DNA of 64,000 nucleotides from assembly GCA_021904315.1 (NCBI GenBank), contig CM038911.1, forward strand, positions 11,071,390 to 11,135,389, given 5' to 3'. This document shows, piece by piece, positions 36,190 through 49,900 of the stretch; the first letter of the stretch is position 1; every line of letters begins with the position of its first letter. The notes under the pieces are model-generated. The model worked only from the letters and a program-made list of their open reading frames with translations. It ran no database searches and was not told where the DNA came from. The stretch comes from Sphagnum magellanicum (taxonomy: Eukaryota > Streptophyta > Sphagnopsida > Sphagnales > Sphagnaceae). Made by a program: the position numbers and the translations under genes.

Positions 36190-36760
36190 TTTAACTTAAC
36201 ATGTGACCACAACCACATACACACAACCAAAAGTGAAAAACCCCTTGAAAGAAAAACAAATGAAGGAAAAAAAACTCAATATGCAACTGTGACCCACATA
36301 CATGATTGAAAGGAACTAAAAATTAAATTAAAATTAAATCAAAATAAAAAGAATGAACCAAAAAAAATCAGAAAAACCATTCTATAAATATATAAATCTA
36401 ACTTACATACATGTGACCAAAAAAACAAGCCCAAAAAAAAAATCCATAACCCACAAACACATGACTAGAAGAGAAACCCCAAAAAAAATCATAGCCCACA
36501 TACATGTGATGATCAAAAGAAAAACCCATGAATTGTTTTTCAAAAAAATTATGGAACCATGACCCACATACACATGATTGTAACCCACCATACGTGTAAT
36601 TGGAACTTGAAAAATAAATAAACTTAACATGCAACTATAACCCACATGCATGTGACCAAAAGTTCAAATAAAAAATATATATATATATATGAAAAAAAAT
36701 TGTTGTCAATATTGAAAAAATAAACACACGCCCAAGTGCCTATAGCCATAATACATGTGT
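36190..36760. repeat. Degenerate satellite-like repeat with ACCCACATACATGTGA core
   Basis: The phrase ACCCACATACATGTGACC and variants (CCCACAAACACATGACTA, CCCACATACATGTGATGA, CCCACATACACATGATTG, CCCACATGCATGTGACCA) recurs at least seven times, spaced about 40-80 bases by A-rich filler. The core CATACATGTG is near-palindromic. Confidence 0.65.
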
Positions 36761-39700
36761 CCAAAATAGTTTTACATGCAACCATCAATATATTGAATCA
36801 TTTAGTTATGCACATGATTCAAAATTTAATCATGTAAATAAACACAAAAGAAACACTTTCTTGTAATAAGCAAATATTATCATTAATGTAACCTTCTTAT
36901 GTAAACATTTGTGATATTTCTTTGTTCACATATATAAAGATTATCAGAATTTTCCCTTATTTTTATTTCCATTAATTCCATTGAGAGGTGCCCCATTTCA
37001 AGAATTTTTCACTTAGGGTGTTTAAATGAGTGTTCTTAAGGGATCCATAGTGTTTGACCCAACTAGGTCACATAGCACTCCCAAATTACACCATCATAAC
37101 TAGATTTAAAGCCTTCATGATAAACATATCTCTTTCATTTAGGACTACCATAATACTTTGGCAGCTTCGGCATAAATTAAATTATTTTTAACTTTGTCAA
37201 AAATTTCAGAAAAAATTCAACCCTTTCTACCAAAATTTTCAAAAACACATTCAAGCTACTAGTTAGTTTAGAACTAAGGACCTACCTAACCAAGTCAGTT
37301 ACTTTACATCCATTTGACCATTAATGTAGCAAAATATCTTTTAAATATTACCAAATTTTATTACATATATTACACACATGCCAAAAAATTTAGAATTAAA
37401 AAGGTCGTTGCCAAACCAAAAATTATGGATCAAATTAATTTTTCAATAGAGAATTGTCAAAGCCACCCATGTACTAGTGTATTATTCTATGATAAATGTT
37501 TTACACACATAAAAAGTGATTCAAAAAGTTACCTATCATGTCATTAATTCACATAATTTCAAATATACATAACCCACATTTAATTGATGCATTAATATAA
37601 ATATAATGTAGTTTCTACATAATGCAAAAAATCATAATTGACCATGACTACTACCACATTATTTATTTAAGCAATTGTATGAACCCATTCATATACATAC
37701 ATGACGTAATACAAATGTGTTATATTTCAATCAAGTACGACTATAAAATACAATGCAACACCTTCAATGTTCCTCAAATTTGTGAACAATATGCATCTTT
37801 TTCAAACTAAAAGGGTTGTTAACAATAATTACAATTATAATTCTTCAATTGAAATTGAAAGCATAATAAACATTGGAAAATTATGACATTTCCACTTCAT
37901 ATGGATTGATGCATTAAGTTAAACAAATCAAAATCACAATGTACATGTGTGTTTAATGAAAATATTGTCAATCAAAATCATTAAATTGCAACTATCCTTA
38001 AAATAATATAGAATCCCATAGTCATATTTAGTGGGATTTTGCTCCATTTCTTCCTCCCCTTCCATGCATTGTTCTAGAACACAATATTGTTTTATTGCCC
38101 TCACATATGTCATCCTTCAAAATCTATCCACCCATTTTCATGCATGTTGTCTTACCATTGACTATAACATGCCACACCTTATACCATGTTTTAATCCCTA
38201 ACACATATTCAAATGCAATTCAATGTATCTCATTTTGTGTTTTAATCACATGACTTAAGTCTTACATTCAAAACCATTAGTTTCATTTCACATAACAAAT
38301 TATCATTTAGACTTAACCCACTATGTTGGTCTATATACTAGTATTGCACCATTTTTCAAAGTGTTGAATATGTTTTTTTTCTTATGTGTTTGACATAATA
38401 AAGATTTCAAATGAAAAAAATTGTTTGTTTATTTTTAGTGCAAATATTCAATAGTCTTAGAATTATAATGTACTTGAGTAATGAAGTTTTTGAGGATGTC
38501 TTTTTCAATAAAGATAATAGGTGATTTGATGGAAACAAACTTCATCAAATTTTTACAACATAAAAACTTTGCAATTTATTTTCAAATATTTTGATTACAT
38601 AATGAATTCAAGCATTCAAATAAATCAAATCCTTTCATTAGAGGTCAGCAAAAGTTCATTTTCATTTGATAAGATGTGCATATCAAGTTATTGGTGACCA
38701 AAGTGTGTAGCAAAATTTATATATTAAGTCTCACAATTAAATTATGCATGTAGATATTGTATTCTAAATTTTAACAAAACCTAATCTGTGTACAAAAACT
38801 ATCCATAATTTTAGACATTCTAGCTAGCAAAAAAATATTACAAGTGAAGTTCAATACATGGGACATTAAAGGTTAGACTTCTAAAGTTCAGAACAACATT
38901 GAAAGGCCACACTACTACATGGATATGTTGGTAGAAGAATTGGCTAAAAATGAATTTGGAAACACACAAAAATTTGTGAAGAACAATAAAGTAAAATTTT
39001 TGATAGAAAATGGAAAAGAATAATTTAAAATTATCATGTCATCTTGCCAACAATTTTTTTTTTTTAAACAAAGTTTATAACTCATTATTCTTAAACATAG
39101 ATTTAATGTGCACACCTCCAAAAAGAAGTGGCACAAACTTAACAAGGTTTGAAGATTCCTTCTTTCTCCTTGATCTAAAGAGTTGAAAAGATTATCAAAA
39201 TGCAATGGACCTTATTGATTTATATGAATTAGAAATGTTATATTAAGCTACCCCATAAAAAATAGTTGTTTTTAGGCCACAACTAACTAATGGATATATA
39301 TCTTTGATCTTCCTTCCCCTTTGACATTGTAACAAACAACTAAATTTGAACTTATTGTCAATTCACCTTTGATATCCCTTGTGTCTTCCCATCACTTAAA
39401 GTTACCTTCTCTTCAATACTAGCAAGGAATGGAGTTCAAGTGCCTTATTAAGAAAAGACCCCACTCAATTGAATCCTTTTTTTAATAGTAATTTATAAAC
39501 ATGTTCAATTTCCCTTTGTTTAAGTGATAATAGATGTGGCTGCATCAAAATCTTTTTATTATCATATAATCAATCAAAAAATATTTTATTCACTTAAATT
39601 GAGTGATCTAAAGATTCAACAAATTATCATTAAATCTTAAACAACATTTTAGACTTCATACACACCATTACCACAAACTTTTTCACTTTTGATTTCACCA

Positions 39701-42700
39701 ACTAACTAAACACCTCAAGTTTTATAACCTTCACAAAAACATGCATATTTTAACTCACATCTTTTGAAGTCCTATATACATTACATGCCCAAACACCTTT
39801 TAATGTCCATACAATTCTACATTAGTTACGAAATCAAAAATAAAAAATATTTGAGCAACCCTAATCTTCTAAAAACTACGCACATTACCATTTTTTTTAA
39901 ATGGTTATAATTTGAGGTTTATTTCAAAATCAATTTCCTCCTTTTCATTTTTTTCCTCCTCCATGAATTTTATGAATAATAATAGTAAAAAGAACTCTCA
40001 TTACCTTCTTGAAAATCAAGTTTTATTCCTTTTGCTCATGTTTTACACCACCCTCCAAATATCACATCCATTAGACTTCAAATAGCTCCTTTCACAACCT
40101 CACCTCCTAGCAATTGATGCATGAAACATTCAGTAATTTCTATCTTCACAAAGGTATTTCTAACCATCAATTAATGATGACCCAACACCTATCAACTCAT
40201 GTTAACTAATAACAATTAAGAACTTTTGATTTTACCTATGTAGTACAAGAACTTACATATAATCATATGTAATATTGAATAAAGAAGACACCACGCTATC
40301 TTTTTGGCTATAATAATTTAGTTTTAAAAAGTTAATGAAAGATATATAAACCTAAACATCAATGGAACTAGGTCACTTTTGTAAGAAAACTACTCACAAA
40401 TTGTCATTATATTCTTGAACTTTTGAACAAAGAATACAATGAGGTTGTAAAGTTCAAAAGGAGGGAATAGACTAAATTGATAGTTCAAGAATGTAGACAA
40501 GTGAAAGTAAATAATATATTGTCAAGAGCAAGAAGGAAGACCTGGGGGACCTTTTGACATGAGGTATTGCAAACCCCAACTAACCTATATTTTCGTTTGA
40601 TTGTAATTCACACGTTTTTTCTATGTACTTATTTAGTCATTTGCCTATCTAGAAAATGTGTGTGCAAATGCATGTTCATTATAAATTGAAATAAATTATA
40701 TTATATAAGTTGAAAATACATTATCAAGAAACTTGTAATTGTCGAATAGGAAACACGGTAAACAAAAGGAGTGTCTTAACCAATAATATGACAATGATTT
40801 TCTGTTTTAGTGTATAAAACTATTTATATAGAAACTCATAGTTGGTATAGATAGCCCACTTAAATAAGATATTCCACTCATTTAAAAAATTATCTCTTGA
40901 TTCCCTTAAGTTGATTATACCTTAATAACATGCAAAGCATTAGAATTCATTCGAGCAACACATTCTAAGTCCTTAGTTTGTCACATCTTGTTCCCATTGT
41001 AAAATCAATACTTAGAATAAATTGTTATCAAGTTCTTTATTAGTGCCCCCAATGTCCTCACTTTGTGAATGACTTTACTACTATTTAAGATTATGTTAAA
41101 AACATTAAAATATGAGATAATACCTTGTATAATGTCTAGACTACCAACAATTTTTGCAAGCCTACCAACAAAGGCATGAATGTTCTTTATTCATTCCCCT
41201 TAACTCATACCAATAATGTTTGATTTTACTTGACTCGCCTCAAACTTTCCACTAACTATGACACTTTTACTCAAAAGGGATGGGATCATTCAATCTAACT
41301 TACACTAAAATGTAAATATCAATATCTAAATGTTGGTTTACCATGTTAAACAAATATGAACCCCAAAAATATGCTTTATGTGCACTATGTCATGGGGGAA
41401 TTGGTATTTTGAACTTGTACCTAGTTGGAGTCAATGGAAATTATGTAAATGATTAGAATTTTTTAAGAAAATTTTTATTGATTTTAATTTGTGCAATGGG
41501 CCTTCCTTTAGGTGTTTATAGAAATTGTTTAAAAAACTTTCTTCTATCATTTGATTTATGTTTCATTATTTGAAGCAAGTTGATTTTATTGAAACACCTT
41601 AAATTTTATTGCATTTAGCCTAAATGATAAAAATGATGGCCATAGAAGAAACATGATTTTTGTAAGGAAGGGACGAATGATATGGAGCAATTAATCAACA
41701 AATTAAGTGAAAATCATGATTTGAACAAAATTACGAACATATTTCAAAATCTATTTTGTTTCAAGGTCATTGACCAACTTTGTTTTAAAGTGTGGGATTC
41801 CAAATTTAAATGTTCAAAAGAATGGACAAAATAAGATTCTTAAATCTTACACATTTTTTAAAATCAAAGGTGAAAGGAAACCATTCCAACAAAGAATTTC
41901 ATGGAACCTACAACTAGGTGAAAAAATTGAGTTTGTGAATGTAACCTCTTTCAATTACAAAGGATTCATGGTGTAAATTGGAGTTAGATTCATCTTATGA
42001 TTAGTTCTCAAAATAAGTATATGCAAATATTATAAATTGTTGACTTCACATATTGTTCGTCTTTCCATTATAGAGTTTTGTAAGAACATATCCCCATTTT
42101 AAAAAATGTGGGATATATTTTAAGGCCCATTTCCACTAAATTGAGGGCCTATGACCATGAGAATTCTAAAAGCCCTTTAAATTCATCCAAAGGTTGTCTC
42201 ATGGAAATTCATTTGTCAGTTTCAAGTGATCTTCAATTATCAAATATAATGTAAAAATAAAAATGGATTCTATTGAGGCACCTTAACATAAAATTTGGAA
42301 GGAAATTGCATCCAAAATTTCCCTTTCTTTCTAACATCAAAAGAAATTCATTAATTATTGTTTACAACCAATCAAGACCTTTTGAGTGCATTGGTTTAAC
42401 ATCATTTGCACCAAGTTGAAGTATGCCTAATGTAAACTTCATTATATGATGATCCATTTTCAATAGTGTAAGATTATATGTCAACTTTTTTTCCATTCCC
42501 ATTTCCTTACTTTCATTAGTGTGCAACCTCAAATAAAATGAATTAGCGTTAGTGCGACTTTTTCCTTCAACCAATGATTTTGCATTTCAATGGTTTAAGG
42601 GCATTCTTAGTCTCTATAATTGTAAAAGGGCCTTTACTAAAAGCTAATAGTTTGCAAATCATAGTTATACATGCATATGATAAGATATCATCATGTTTAA

Positions 42701-43284
42701 TATCTTTCATGATAATTTTTTGAAAAAATTGGGATGGACTTGCAATTTGATTTCAATAGAAAAATATTGTCAAATTTTGACTTGCAATTTAAGAATGTTT
42801 TAAAAAACAATTCACTAGATTATTTCATAACTAGCTAGTCTTCTTTTTTACTACACACACAATATAATTAACACTTTTGAAAAAAGTCTAGCATGTGATT
42901 TTGGCTACATACTAAGGTGTAATGTAATTTCTAAAACAACTTGTTAAAAACTCTTTTAAAACCACTATGCATAAGTAGATGGAAAATTTTATTTCGATTG
43001 GGTTTTGTGGGACTTGAGCCCCATATATTTTGTTGTAACTATGAAAGCTTTCAACAAATAATCATTGATCAAATAATTTGAAACTTCAATTTCAAATATT
43101 TTACATATGAAGAACCTTGGAATTTTTATAAGTTCTAACAAAATCAGGTTTTAATTTCTTCCTTGTGTTAACTATTGTGTCTATAAGTCCAAATCTATAC
43201 TTTCAAACATTAGTTATGTAAATAAAATAGAAAACCCACTATTCATTAACTAACAAGATGTTTTGAAAGCTAATAACCTCACAT
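36761..43284. other. Gene-free AT-rich spacer
   Basis: About 6.5 kb of AT-rich DNA with no recognised gene, transposon domain or clear repeat. The longest open frame (38915-39205, minus) has no family resemblance. Confidence 0.55.
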
Positions 43285-44071
43285 TCACATGGTTTGTTTG
43301 AAAAGTGTCAAAGGGGTATCATGCCAAAGGAGTCCTGTAAAATAAGGTTCCATCTTCTTGCGAATTTCCAAATGTTGTGACCCCTCCATAAAAGTGTTCA
43401 AATTAGTGACATCAAGGAAATCGATAATCAACATTATTTGTGCTGATTCATGTCCACCTGTTCATATGCATTGAATTAGTTCAATTTGACTAAAGGTTTA
43501 TCATCTTATTCCAAGGTTTCATCAACATAAATAGCTATCACAATCAAACTTTCATTTATCACAACACATACAATTTTATTTCCATTAAAATATTAATACA
43601 TGTTCCTTACTTTAAAATCATTGTGATTAATATTCAAAATATCCAAACATTATTTATGTGGGATACCATCATGCAAACTTTCAAATAAACATCCAATACT
43701 ACCATTATAGCCAAAGAATGATGCATAGTGACATACACAATTCATGATACATTATAATTCGATTTGTAAATGGAATTTTGAATAACAAGTGGTAATTCTT
43801 GTTCTTCTAACTTGAAGAAAAACATGATTTGGAAAATTGATGTGGAAAGTAAAATGAAAATGAAAAACTTTTTGTAACTATTTATTTTGAAAGTTTGCAT
43901 GAGAAAATGATCAATCATACCTGTGTGGGTAGAGACAAAGTAAGAAAGAATGGACACATGGTGCTTGATATCCTCTTCAAATTTCTTGATCTCTTCAACC
44001 ACATAAGGTAAATCTTCCTTCTTCCCCACCTTAAACAACACTGTGTGTCGTATAGCTCCATTTGTAGCCAT
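43285..44071 (-). CDS. Stress-response A/B-barrel (Dabb) domain protein
   Basis: Two exons, 44071-43921 and 43457-43285, give 324 bases, 107 residues, the usual size of the single-domain plant family that includes HS1 and aspen SP1. The intron (463 bases) has a CACACAG|GTATG donor and a GAACAG|GTGG acceptor and splits a Gly codon consistently. The N-terminal half (IRHTVLFKVGKKEDLPYVVEEIKKFEEDI) has the family's opening strand and helix, with the characteristic His near residue 8. The second exon adds HESAQIMLIIDF, a helix and HLEIRKKMEPYF, matching the second strand-helix-strand part. Such proteins form dimers of alpha-beta barrels and are linked to stress tolerance or antimicrobial activity; the role here is inferred. 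It stands alone in AT-rich DNA. It could be a recent pseudogene, but no defect is seen. Confidence 0.75.
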
Positions 44072-44514
44072 TGTTGTATCACTTCAATTTTCAAGCTTTC
44101 ATTTTACACAATTTCTTGTTTTGCATTTCAAATTTCAATCATTCAAATAACAAAATGACACTTTGGTTTGGTGAAACAACTTACTAACATGTGAATCAAG
44201 TATTGTCCACCCTTAAAACTATTTGGATGATGTAAGAACTCTTCAAATGGCTAAAATCTTTCACCCATTGAACTCAAGATAACTAAATTCCCAAAACCAA
44301 CATTTCTAAAAGCTGACCTTGTCCACATCATAAAGGATGAGAGTGAATATTTTTAATATAAAAATGAACCTTGATGATGCAATTATTGTGACTTTCCATT
44401 TGTTGCCACATCAACATTCATAATGGACAAAAAACTTGACAAAAACATGTATAAAAGTTAGATATTCAAGGCAAAATTGGTGGCCACATTTATGTATATA
44501 TGAAAGGAACAATT
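44072..44514. promoter_or_regulatory. Upstream region of the Dabb gene
   Basis: The probable promoter and 5' leader of the minus-strand Dabb gene. It is AT-rich throughout; no specific promoter element could be chosen with confidence. Confidence 0.3.
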
Positions 44515-44880
44515 TTTTTTTGTTTGTTTGTCACATTGAGGTATCCCAAACTATAGTGCCTCTTGTTGTGCTCTTGGTACTATTGCAAAGCCTTTCATTG
44601 GTAGGAGTGTAGTGAATTGGTTTCAATATTTTTTTACCTACAATGAAGAAATTCTTGAATATTGAATGATTTTTTCACTAAAAAATCATTTAAATTAAAA
44701 CTAAAAGATTAAAGGGGAATTGGGCCACATGCTCTAGGTATTCTTGGAAAGTTCTTAGTGAATGGGATTTAATGAAGGGTGAATTGGAAATTCTTACACG
44801 TTAGAATGGTTTTGGAAGGAACAATTAGTTGGGTAACTTGTTCAAGCTTGGGTCAATGTCATAAGTTACACTAGTTTATT
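44515..44880 (+). repeat. Dispersed repeat family B, copy 2
   Basis: It starts TTTGTTTGTTTGTCACATTGAG and ends GGGTCAATGTCATAAGTTAC then ACTAGTTTA. In order it shares TTGAATATTGAATGATTT with copy 3, GGAAAGTTCTTAGTGAATGG with both other copies, and TTTTGGAAGGAACAATTAGT with copy 1. It is the shortest of the three copies. Confidence 0.75.
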
Positions 44881-47770
44881 TATGAAAAAGTTAGTTTGTT
44901 AAATCCATCCCAAATATTTCATATTGAAAGGATCTTTTCCAATAAAAATAAGTATAAAAAAGACAAATAATATATTCTAGATTTTTTCATTTTTTTGGGT
45001 ATTTGATTACATGTGTTTGTAGGATAAAAAATGTTCATTCCACTATATAATCAATCATCAAGTTTTTTATAAAAGGGGTGGGCTATATGTTGATCACATG
45101 TTGTATGTTTTCTATGTTTTGAACAATAGGGTTTTTTTTATGGAAAATTTAATAGGTACATGGAAAAAAATGAAATTTATGTTCATTTTAAATATTGCAT
45201 ATGGAAAATGAATTTTTTGGGTATAAAGGGTATGCAAGTGATGTGATATTTTCAAAGCCCATTCTTGTGATGATATTCGATCACACGTTTTCCACAATAT
45301 ATCTAAAGTGTCACAAATAGGTCATAGACTTTCCAATCGTAGGCATCAAATGAAAAGAAATTGCTTATGTAAGGATGAGGGCAAGAGAATAAAAATGGAG
45401 GATATCAAGGCATGTGCAAATTACATGTCCAATATATAGCACCTTGGAATCTTGAGTACATCACACATACACAATGTCTTTTGGAATCTAGTTCTATAAT
45501 GATTTTTAAATTGTATTTGTTATGGATGCCTTTTATGAAAAGCAATTGCCCATGCTAACATTTTCTTTGAACATCATTTCAAATAGTGTGTAGTGGTGAT
45601 GCTTACGGATGAATTACATCACATGTGCTTCCTAGTTCCCAACATGTGGGGAAATTGGTGGTCACCCCATAGTAATATATTGCAACATCTTTTCAGGTCA
45701 AATTTGATTTTTTCAATTGTCAAATGGAATATTTTAAAAATATTTTGAAGATATTCTAGGCTCATAAATCACCCAAGGAGGTGGCCCTAACTCCTATTAA
45801 CATGTTTGGACCCTATTAAAATTAGGAGGTAAAAGTTATGAAATTATTGGTGTAAATGAAAGGGGCAAGCTAAATTTACAAGGAAATTAATTATCTTGAG
45901 TATGATTATTTTTATTAAAATAAAAAATATATAGGTTAAGCTTACTATTAACTATACAATGAAGGTCATAATATGGTTTAGGCTCCAATAATCATATACA
46001 TGTTTAGATTGTAAGTTGAAATTTTTTGTGGGGAGTTTAATTGTGCATCACAATATTGAAATGTACGTCTTTATATTAACATTAGTTCAACATTTGACAA
46101 CATAGTGACAATAGTGGCCTCAACCTTTGCACAAATGTTCCATTGGTCCTTTTTTGTTGAAGCAAATGCATTAATGCATCTTAAGGTTTGTCAAGTGGTA
46201 TTAATGTTTATAAATCCCAATTCATTGGTCAAAAATTTGAAACTTGATGCACACTCTTTAGCTCCATTGGATTAAAACTAGGCTGCACAATAGCTTCAAA
46301 GTGATAGTTGATTAGGATCAAGTGACACATGTTACATACAATTCTTGGTCACCTCAACTACATAAACAAATAAGGTTATTAATGTAGTAATTTGGAATCA
46401 AAATTAAGTCAATATCTCATCACACCTATGACATGCACTATTCTCCCTATTATATACAATGTAGATAACCGTGGGTACTATATTGCAATGATGTTTTCCC
46501 AAAATCCTTGTTTTGATATCAAAATGTTGATTTCACAACTTTGGAGGTTTATAGTTTGATATCAAAACAAGGATTTGATATCAAGTTTTGATATCCTTGT
46601 TTTGATATCAACTTTGGAGGTTTATAGTTTTTAGGAAATGCATGTGTTTGAAACATGCAAATACATTTATTTTTGATACTTGAAAAAGGTTATCTAATCC
46701 ATATTAAGCTCATGATTTGGACACTAATTGGTCTCCCAAACCACCCTTAGAATAATAGAAAGTAATTTTGACATTTTTTGTTAAACCTTCAAACTTTTGG
46801 AAAACACCTTTGTTTTGGAAATGTAAATGCAATAAATGTTAAGACTTGCATTGAGAACTTCCAAGTGTTTTTATTAAAGATCACTTGATTTAATCATATA
46901 AAAGAATTGGGACTCTTTGGGAATCCAAAGTAATGCAACTTGGGATCTTTGTAATCTATTCCCCTTGACTGGGAGACACCTACTTTGTATGAGAATGTGT
47001 TGAAAAATCCTTTTAACTCATGCTATGCCCTAGGCTTATTCCCAATTCGATTTTATTTGTTTTGTTCAATTCTTGGTTGCAATTGGAAGGTTAAAATCAA
47101 AAGATACACACTAATGTGATTCTTTGTCTTAAATGACTTCACTCATTCAACCATAAGTCATCACTTAGTAAAATCTATTGTCATGAATTTAAATGATGGT
47201 TATGCAAAAAACACTATAAACCTTACAAGTTTTAAAAATGTAATCTTTACAATATTGGTTTTAGAATATTAGTTTAAAATAATTTATGACTTCAAAAATG
47301 CATGAATTATAAACAATAGCATACTTTAATATATGTACAATAAAAATTTGTAACAATAGGCTACAAAACACTAAAACTTTTCAAAGTATTGTTTTTTTTT
47401 TGGTGGCAACAATTCACCATTTTGTTAAAAAGAAATCCCAAACAACATGGTCAATGGAAATTTTTTGAAAATTTCCAAACAATTGTCACATTTTGAAAAG
47501 GAAAGTTTTGACATTGCTAAGATTCTGGGAAGATTTAGGCAAATTTATAGTTTTTTTCTTTTGAAATTGGCATATTTAACTAATAGGTTATAGTGGTTCG
47601 TCAACATATAATATGATTCCTAGATTTTGTTAACTATTTCTATTTGTCTTGTAGCCATAAATCCTTTTGTGGCTAATCACCACTTTTGGTGCAACATGAG
47701 AAAATTGAAAGAAAAACATTGCTCCACATCAATACCCCCAAATACTTTGTTCTTTATTATATAATTAATA
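44881..47770. other. Gene-free AT-rich spacer
   Basis: No gene recognised apart from the hairpin listed separately at 46505-46635. Confidence 0.55.
46505..46635. repeat. Hairpin and direct repeats around GATATCAAAACAAGGAT
   Basis: GATATCAAAACAAGGAT at 46558-46574 pairs with ATCCTTGTTTTGATATC at 46593-46609, leaving an 18-base loop; a third arm, TCCTTGTTTTGATATC, lies at 46505-46520. ACTTTGGAGGTTTATAGTTT is present twice, at 46538 and 46611. The arrangement looks like a small duplication-inversion. Confidence 0.85.
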
Positions 47771-47774
47771 ATAT

Positions 47775-48175
47775 AATTAATTAATTAAGTGTAACCCTTG
47801 TGCTTGTATGATTTTTCCATTTGGATCAATCATGGCAACCTTTATCCATCTAGGAACCTTTTGAAACCATCTATCGATTTTGCATTTAGTTTTTGAAAAT
47901 TCATTATTGGAAGTACTATACTTAACAAAGCTAGAAGCTCATTAAGATGCATGGCCTCAACGATTGCATTAAAATGAGCAAATGTGTTTGAATAATCAAC
48001 ATCCAATGGAAGATGTTGTTTTAAAAAAATCTTTTGAAACTTGAGATTTGAAGCCAAACTACAAAGGAGTCTTGTCGCTCCAACACATTAAACAAGCAAA
48101 AAATGATCCCCTAGCCTCAATCAACCAACTTGAAAGTGCAAACACAACAACAAGAGCTCTTACAAGTGTAACCAT
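47775..48175 (-). pseudogene. Possible remnant of a small secreted-protein gene
   Basis: From an ATG at 48175 the minus strand encodes 38 residues with a signal-peptide-like start (MVTLVRALVVVFALSSWLIEA), then a stop (48059-48061). Farther along, in another frame, is a protein-like stretch near 47865-47778 (RWFQKVPRWIKVAMIDPNG). No family was recognised. Either an intron separates the pieces or the gene is decayed; the lack of one continuous frame makes decay more likely. Confidence 0.25.
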
Positions 48176-49900
48176 GATTTAATTTTTATGTTTAAAAAAA
48201 AAAAAACTCAAGTCGATATTGAAAGTTTTTTTATGTGTTTATGCAACAACATTTCTAATATATAATGGGAACATTTGGATAAGTTTGAAATGAATCTAAT
48301 GAATATTAAATATATTCAAAAACACTTTTGATACACTATAATGAATGTATTTGTTGTATATTATTGTTTTAAAATAATTTGAAATAATTTTAAAATGACA
48401 TATTCATGAAAATAGTTCAAATACACCTTTTACATATAGTATAATGTGACATTCTTGGGAGTTATAACAATTAAAACAATTTTATCCTGGCTAACAAATT
48501 ATGGATTCACTTCGAATCTTATTTTACCAAGTTAACTTGATTGGCTAATCCACACCTTTCAAAAGACTCATCCCAAGTGGGCACATGTGGCTCATGTTAA
48601 ATATGTGTTTGTTTGCACCCTTAAACCCCAATGGAAACAAAACCTCGCATCAAGGTCTAAAAAATAAAGCTAACAATAAGATCAATCTTCAAAAATTTCT
48701 CTTCCTTATTATACATCAAACATTAGGATGTTGTTTACATCACCAAAACAATACAATACCCAACAAAGGAAGATCACAATAAACCTCTTTATAAACATGA
48801 TTCAATTAAACCTTAATACACATTGCACTTTGAAAACAATGTTAAAAAAAAAACATAGCAAAAATGATCTAAATAATAATACTTCACAAAGTGGCAAGGG
48901 TTTGTAATGAGAACACTTGTAATAAGCAAAGTGGTTGCACGTAATTCATCAATCTCCAATCATTTAGCCATCAAATACACCGATTTTCCCAATAGTTTTT
49001 TGAATTACCTTTTGTCATCCTTGAATAAAAATCATCAATACTGTATAACAAGACATGAGGAATCCTATTATTTCTATCCAATAATGTATAAAAATGATAT
49101 TGACACTTGTTTTGATAATTATTTAATTTCACTATTGAAATGAACAAGTGAGGGTTTTGCAAATGTTTGTTATTAAAGAAAATAACTACATAGAAAACTA
49201 AGTTGATGTCAACACAATAAGGAAAATCATTTTTTATATAATACACAATTTTAAATTAATTTAATTTTTAATTTTTAATTTTTTTTGCACTTGTTTGGTT
49301 GCTTAATCTTCTAATATTATGTGAAGTACATTTATTCACAAACCTTAGACATAATTTGATGCGAGGATAAATTTTATAGGGAAATTCAATTATGTTGTTG
49401 AAAATATCACATTTGTTTTTAGTTTTTATTTTTCATTTTTCATTTTTTGAAAAAGATCAATTTATTTCAAGTTGGAGATGATTCTTTTCTTTGGTATTTG
49501 TCACACATCCCTGAAATAATATGTGAAGACTTTATTTATTAGATTCATTCAAAAATATAGAGGGATTTCAGGGACACTATTATGCACGTTGGAGCGGGAC
49601 TCGTGGCAGCATCATCCAGTTGTGAATGAATTTAACAGGTACATGGCATTAGCAATCTATCACAACCTCTGAGTCAGAATTCTCTCCCAGTAACCAACAA
49701 ACATGGGTGCATCTGAAACAACATTGAATTTGACAAGAATCTCTGTTTACCATAATGTAAAAGTCCTGCATATGATGCGGTTCACCTGTTCCAGACCTGC
49801 ACCTTATTCAGACCAGCAATGGAAGGTGAATTGCCCCTATCCCAGACGACCCAATATATCCCACAGATTTTAATTTCAAACCAAAAGCTTTGTACACAAT
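48176..49900. other. Spacer; the part after 49560 may be transcribed
   Basis: The AT-rich part to about 49550 has no recognised gene. From 49560 the composition becomes less AT-rich, like the 3' flank of MOG1, but no exon could be identified. Confidence 0.45.
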
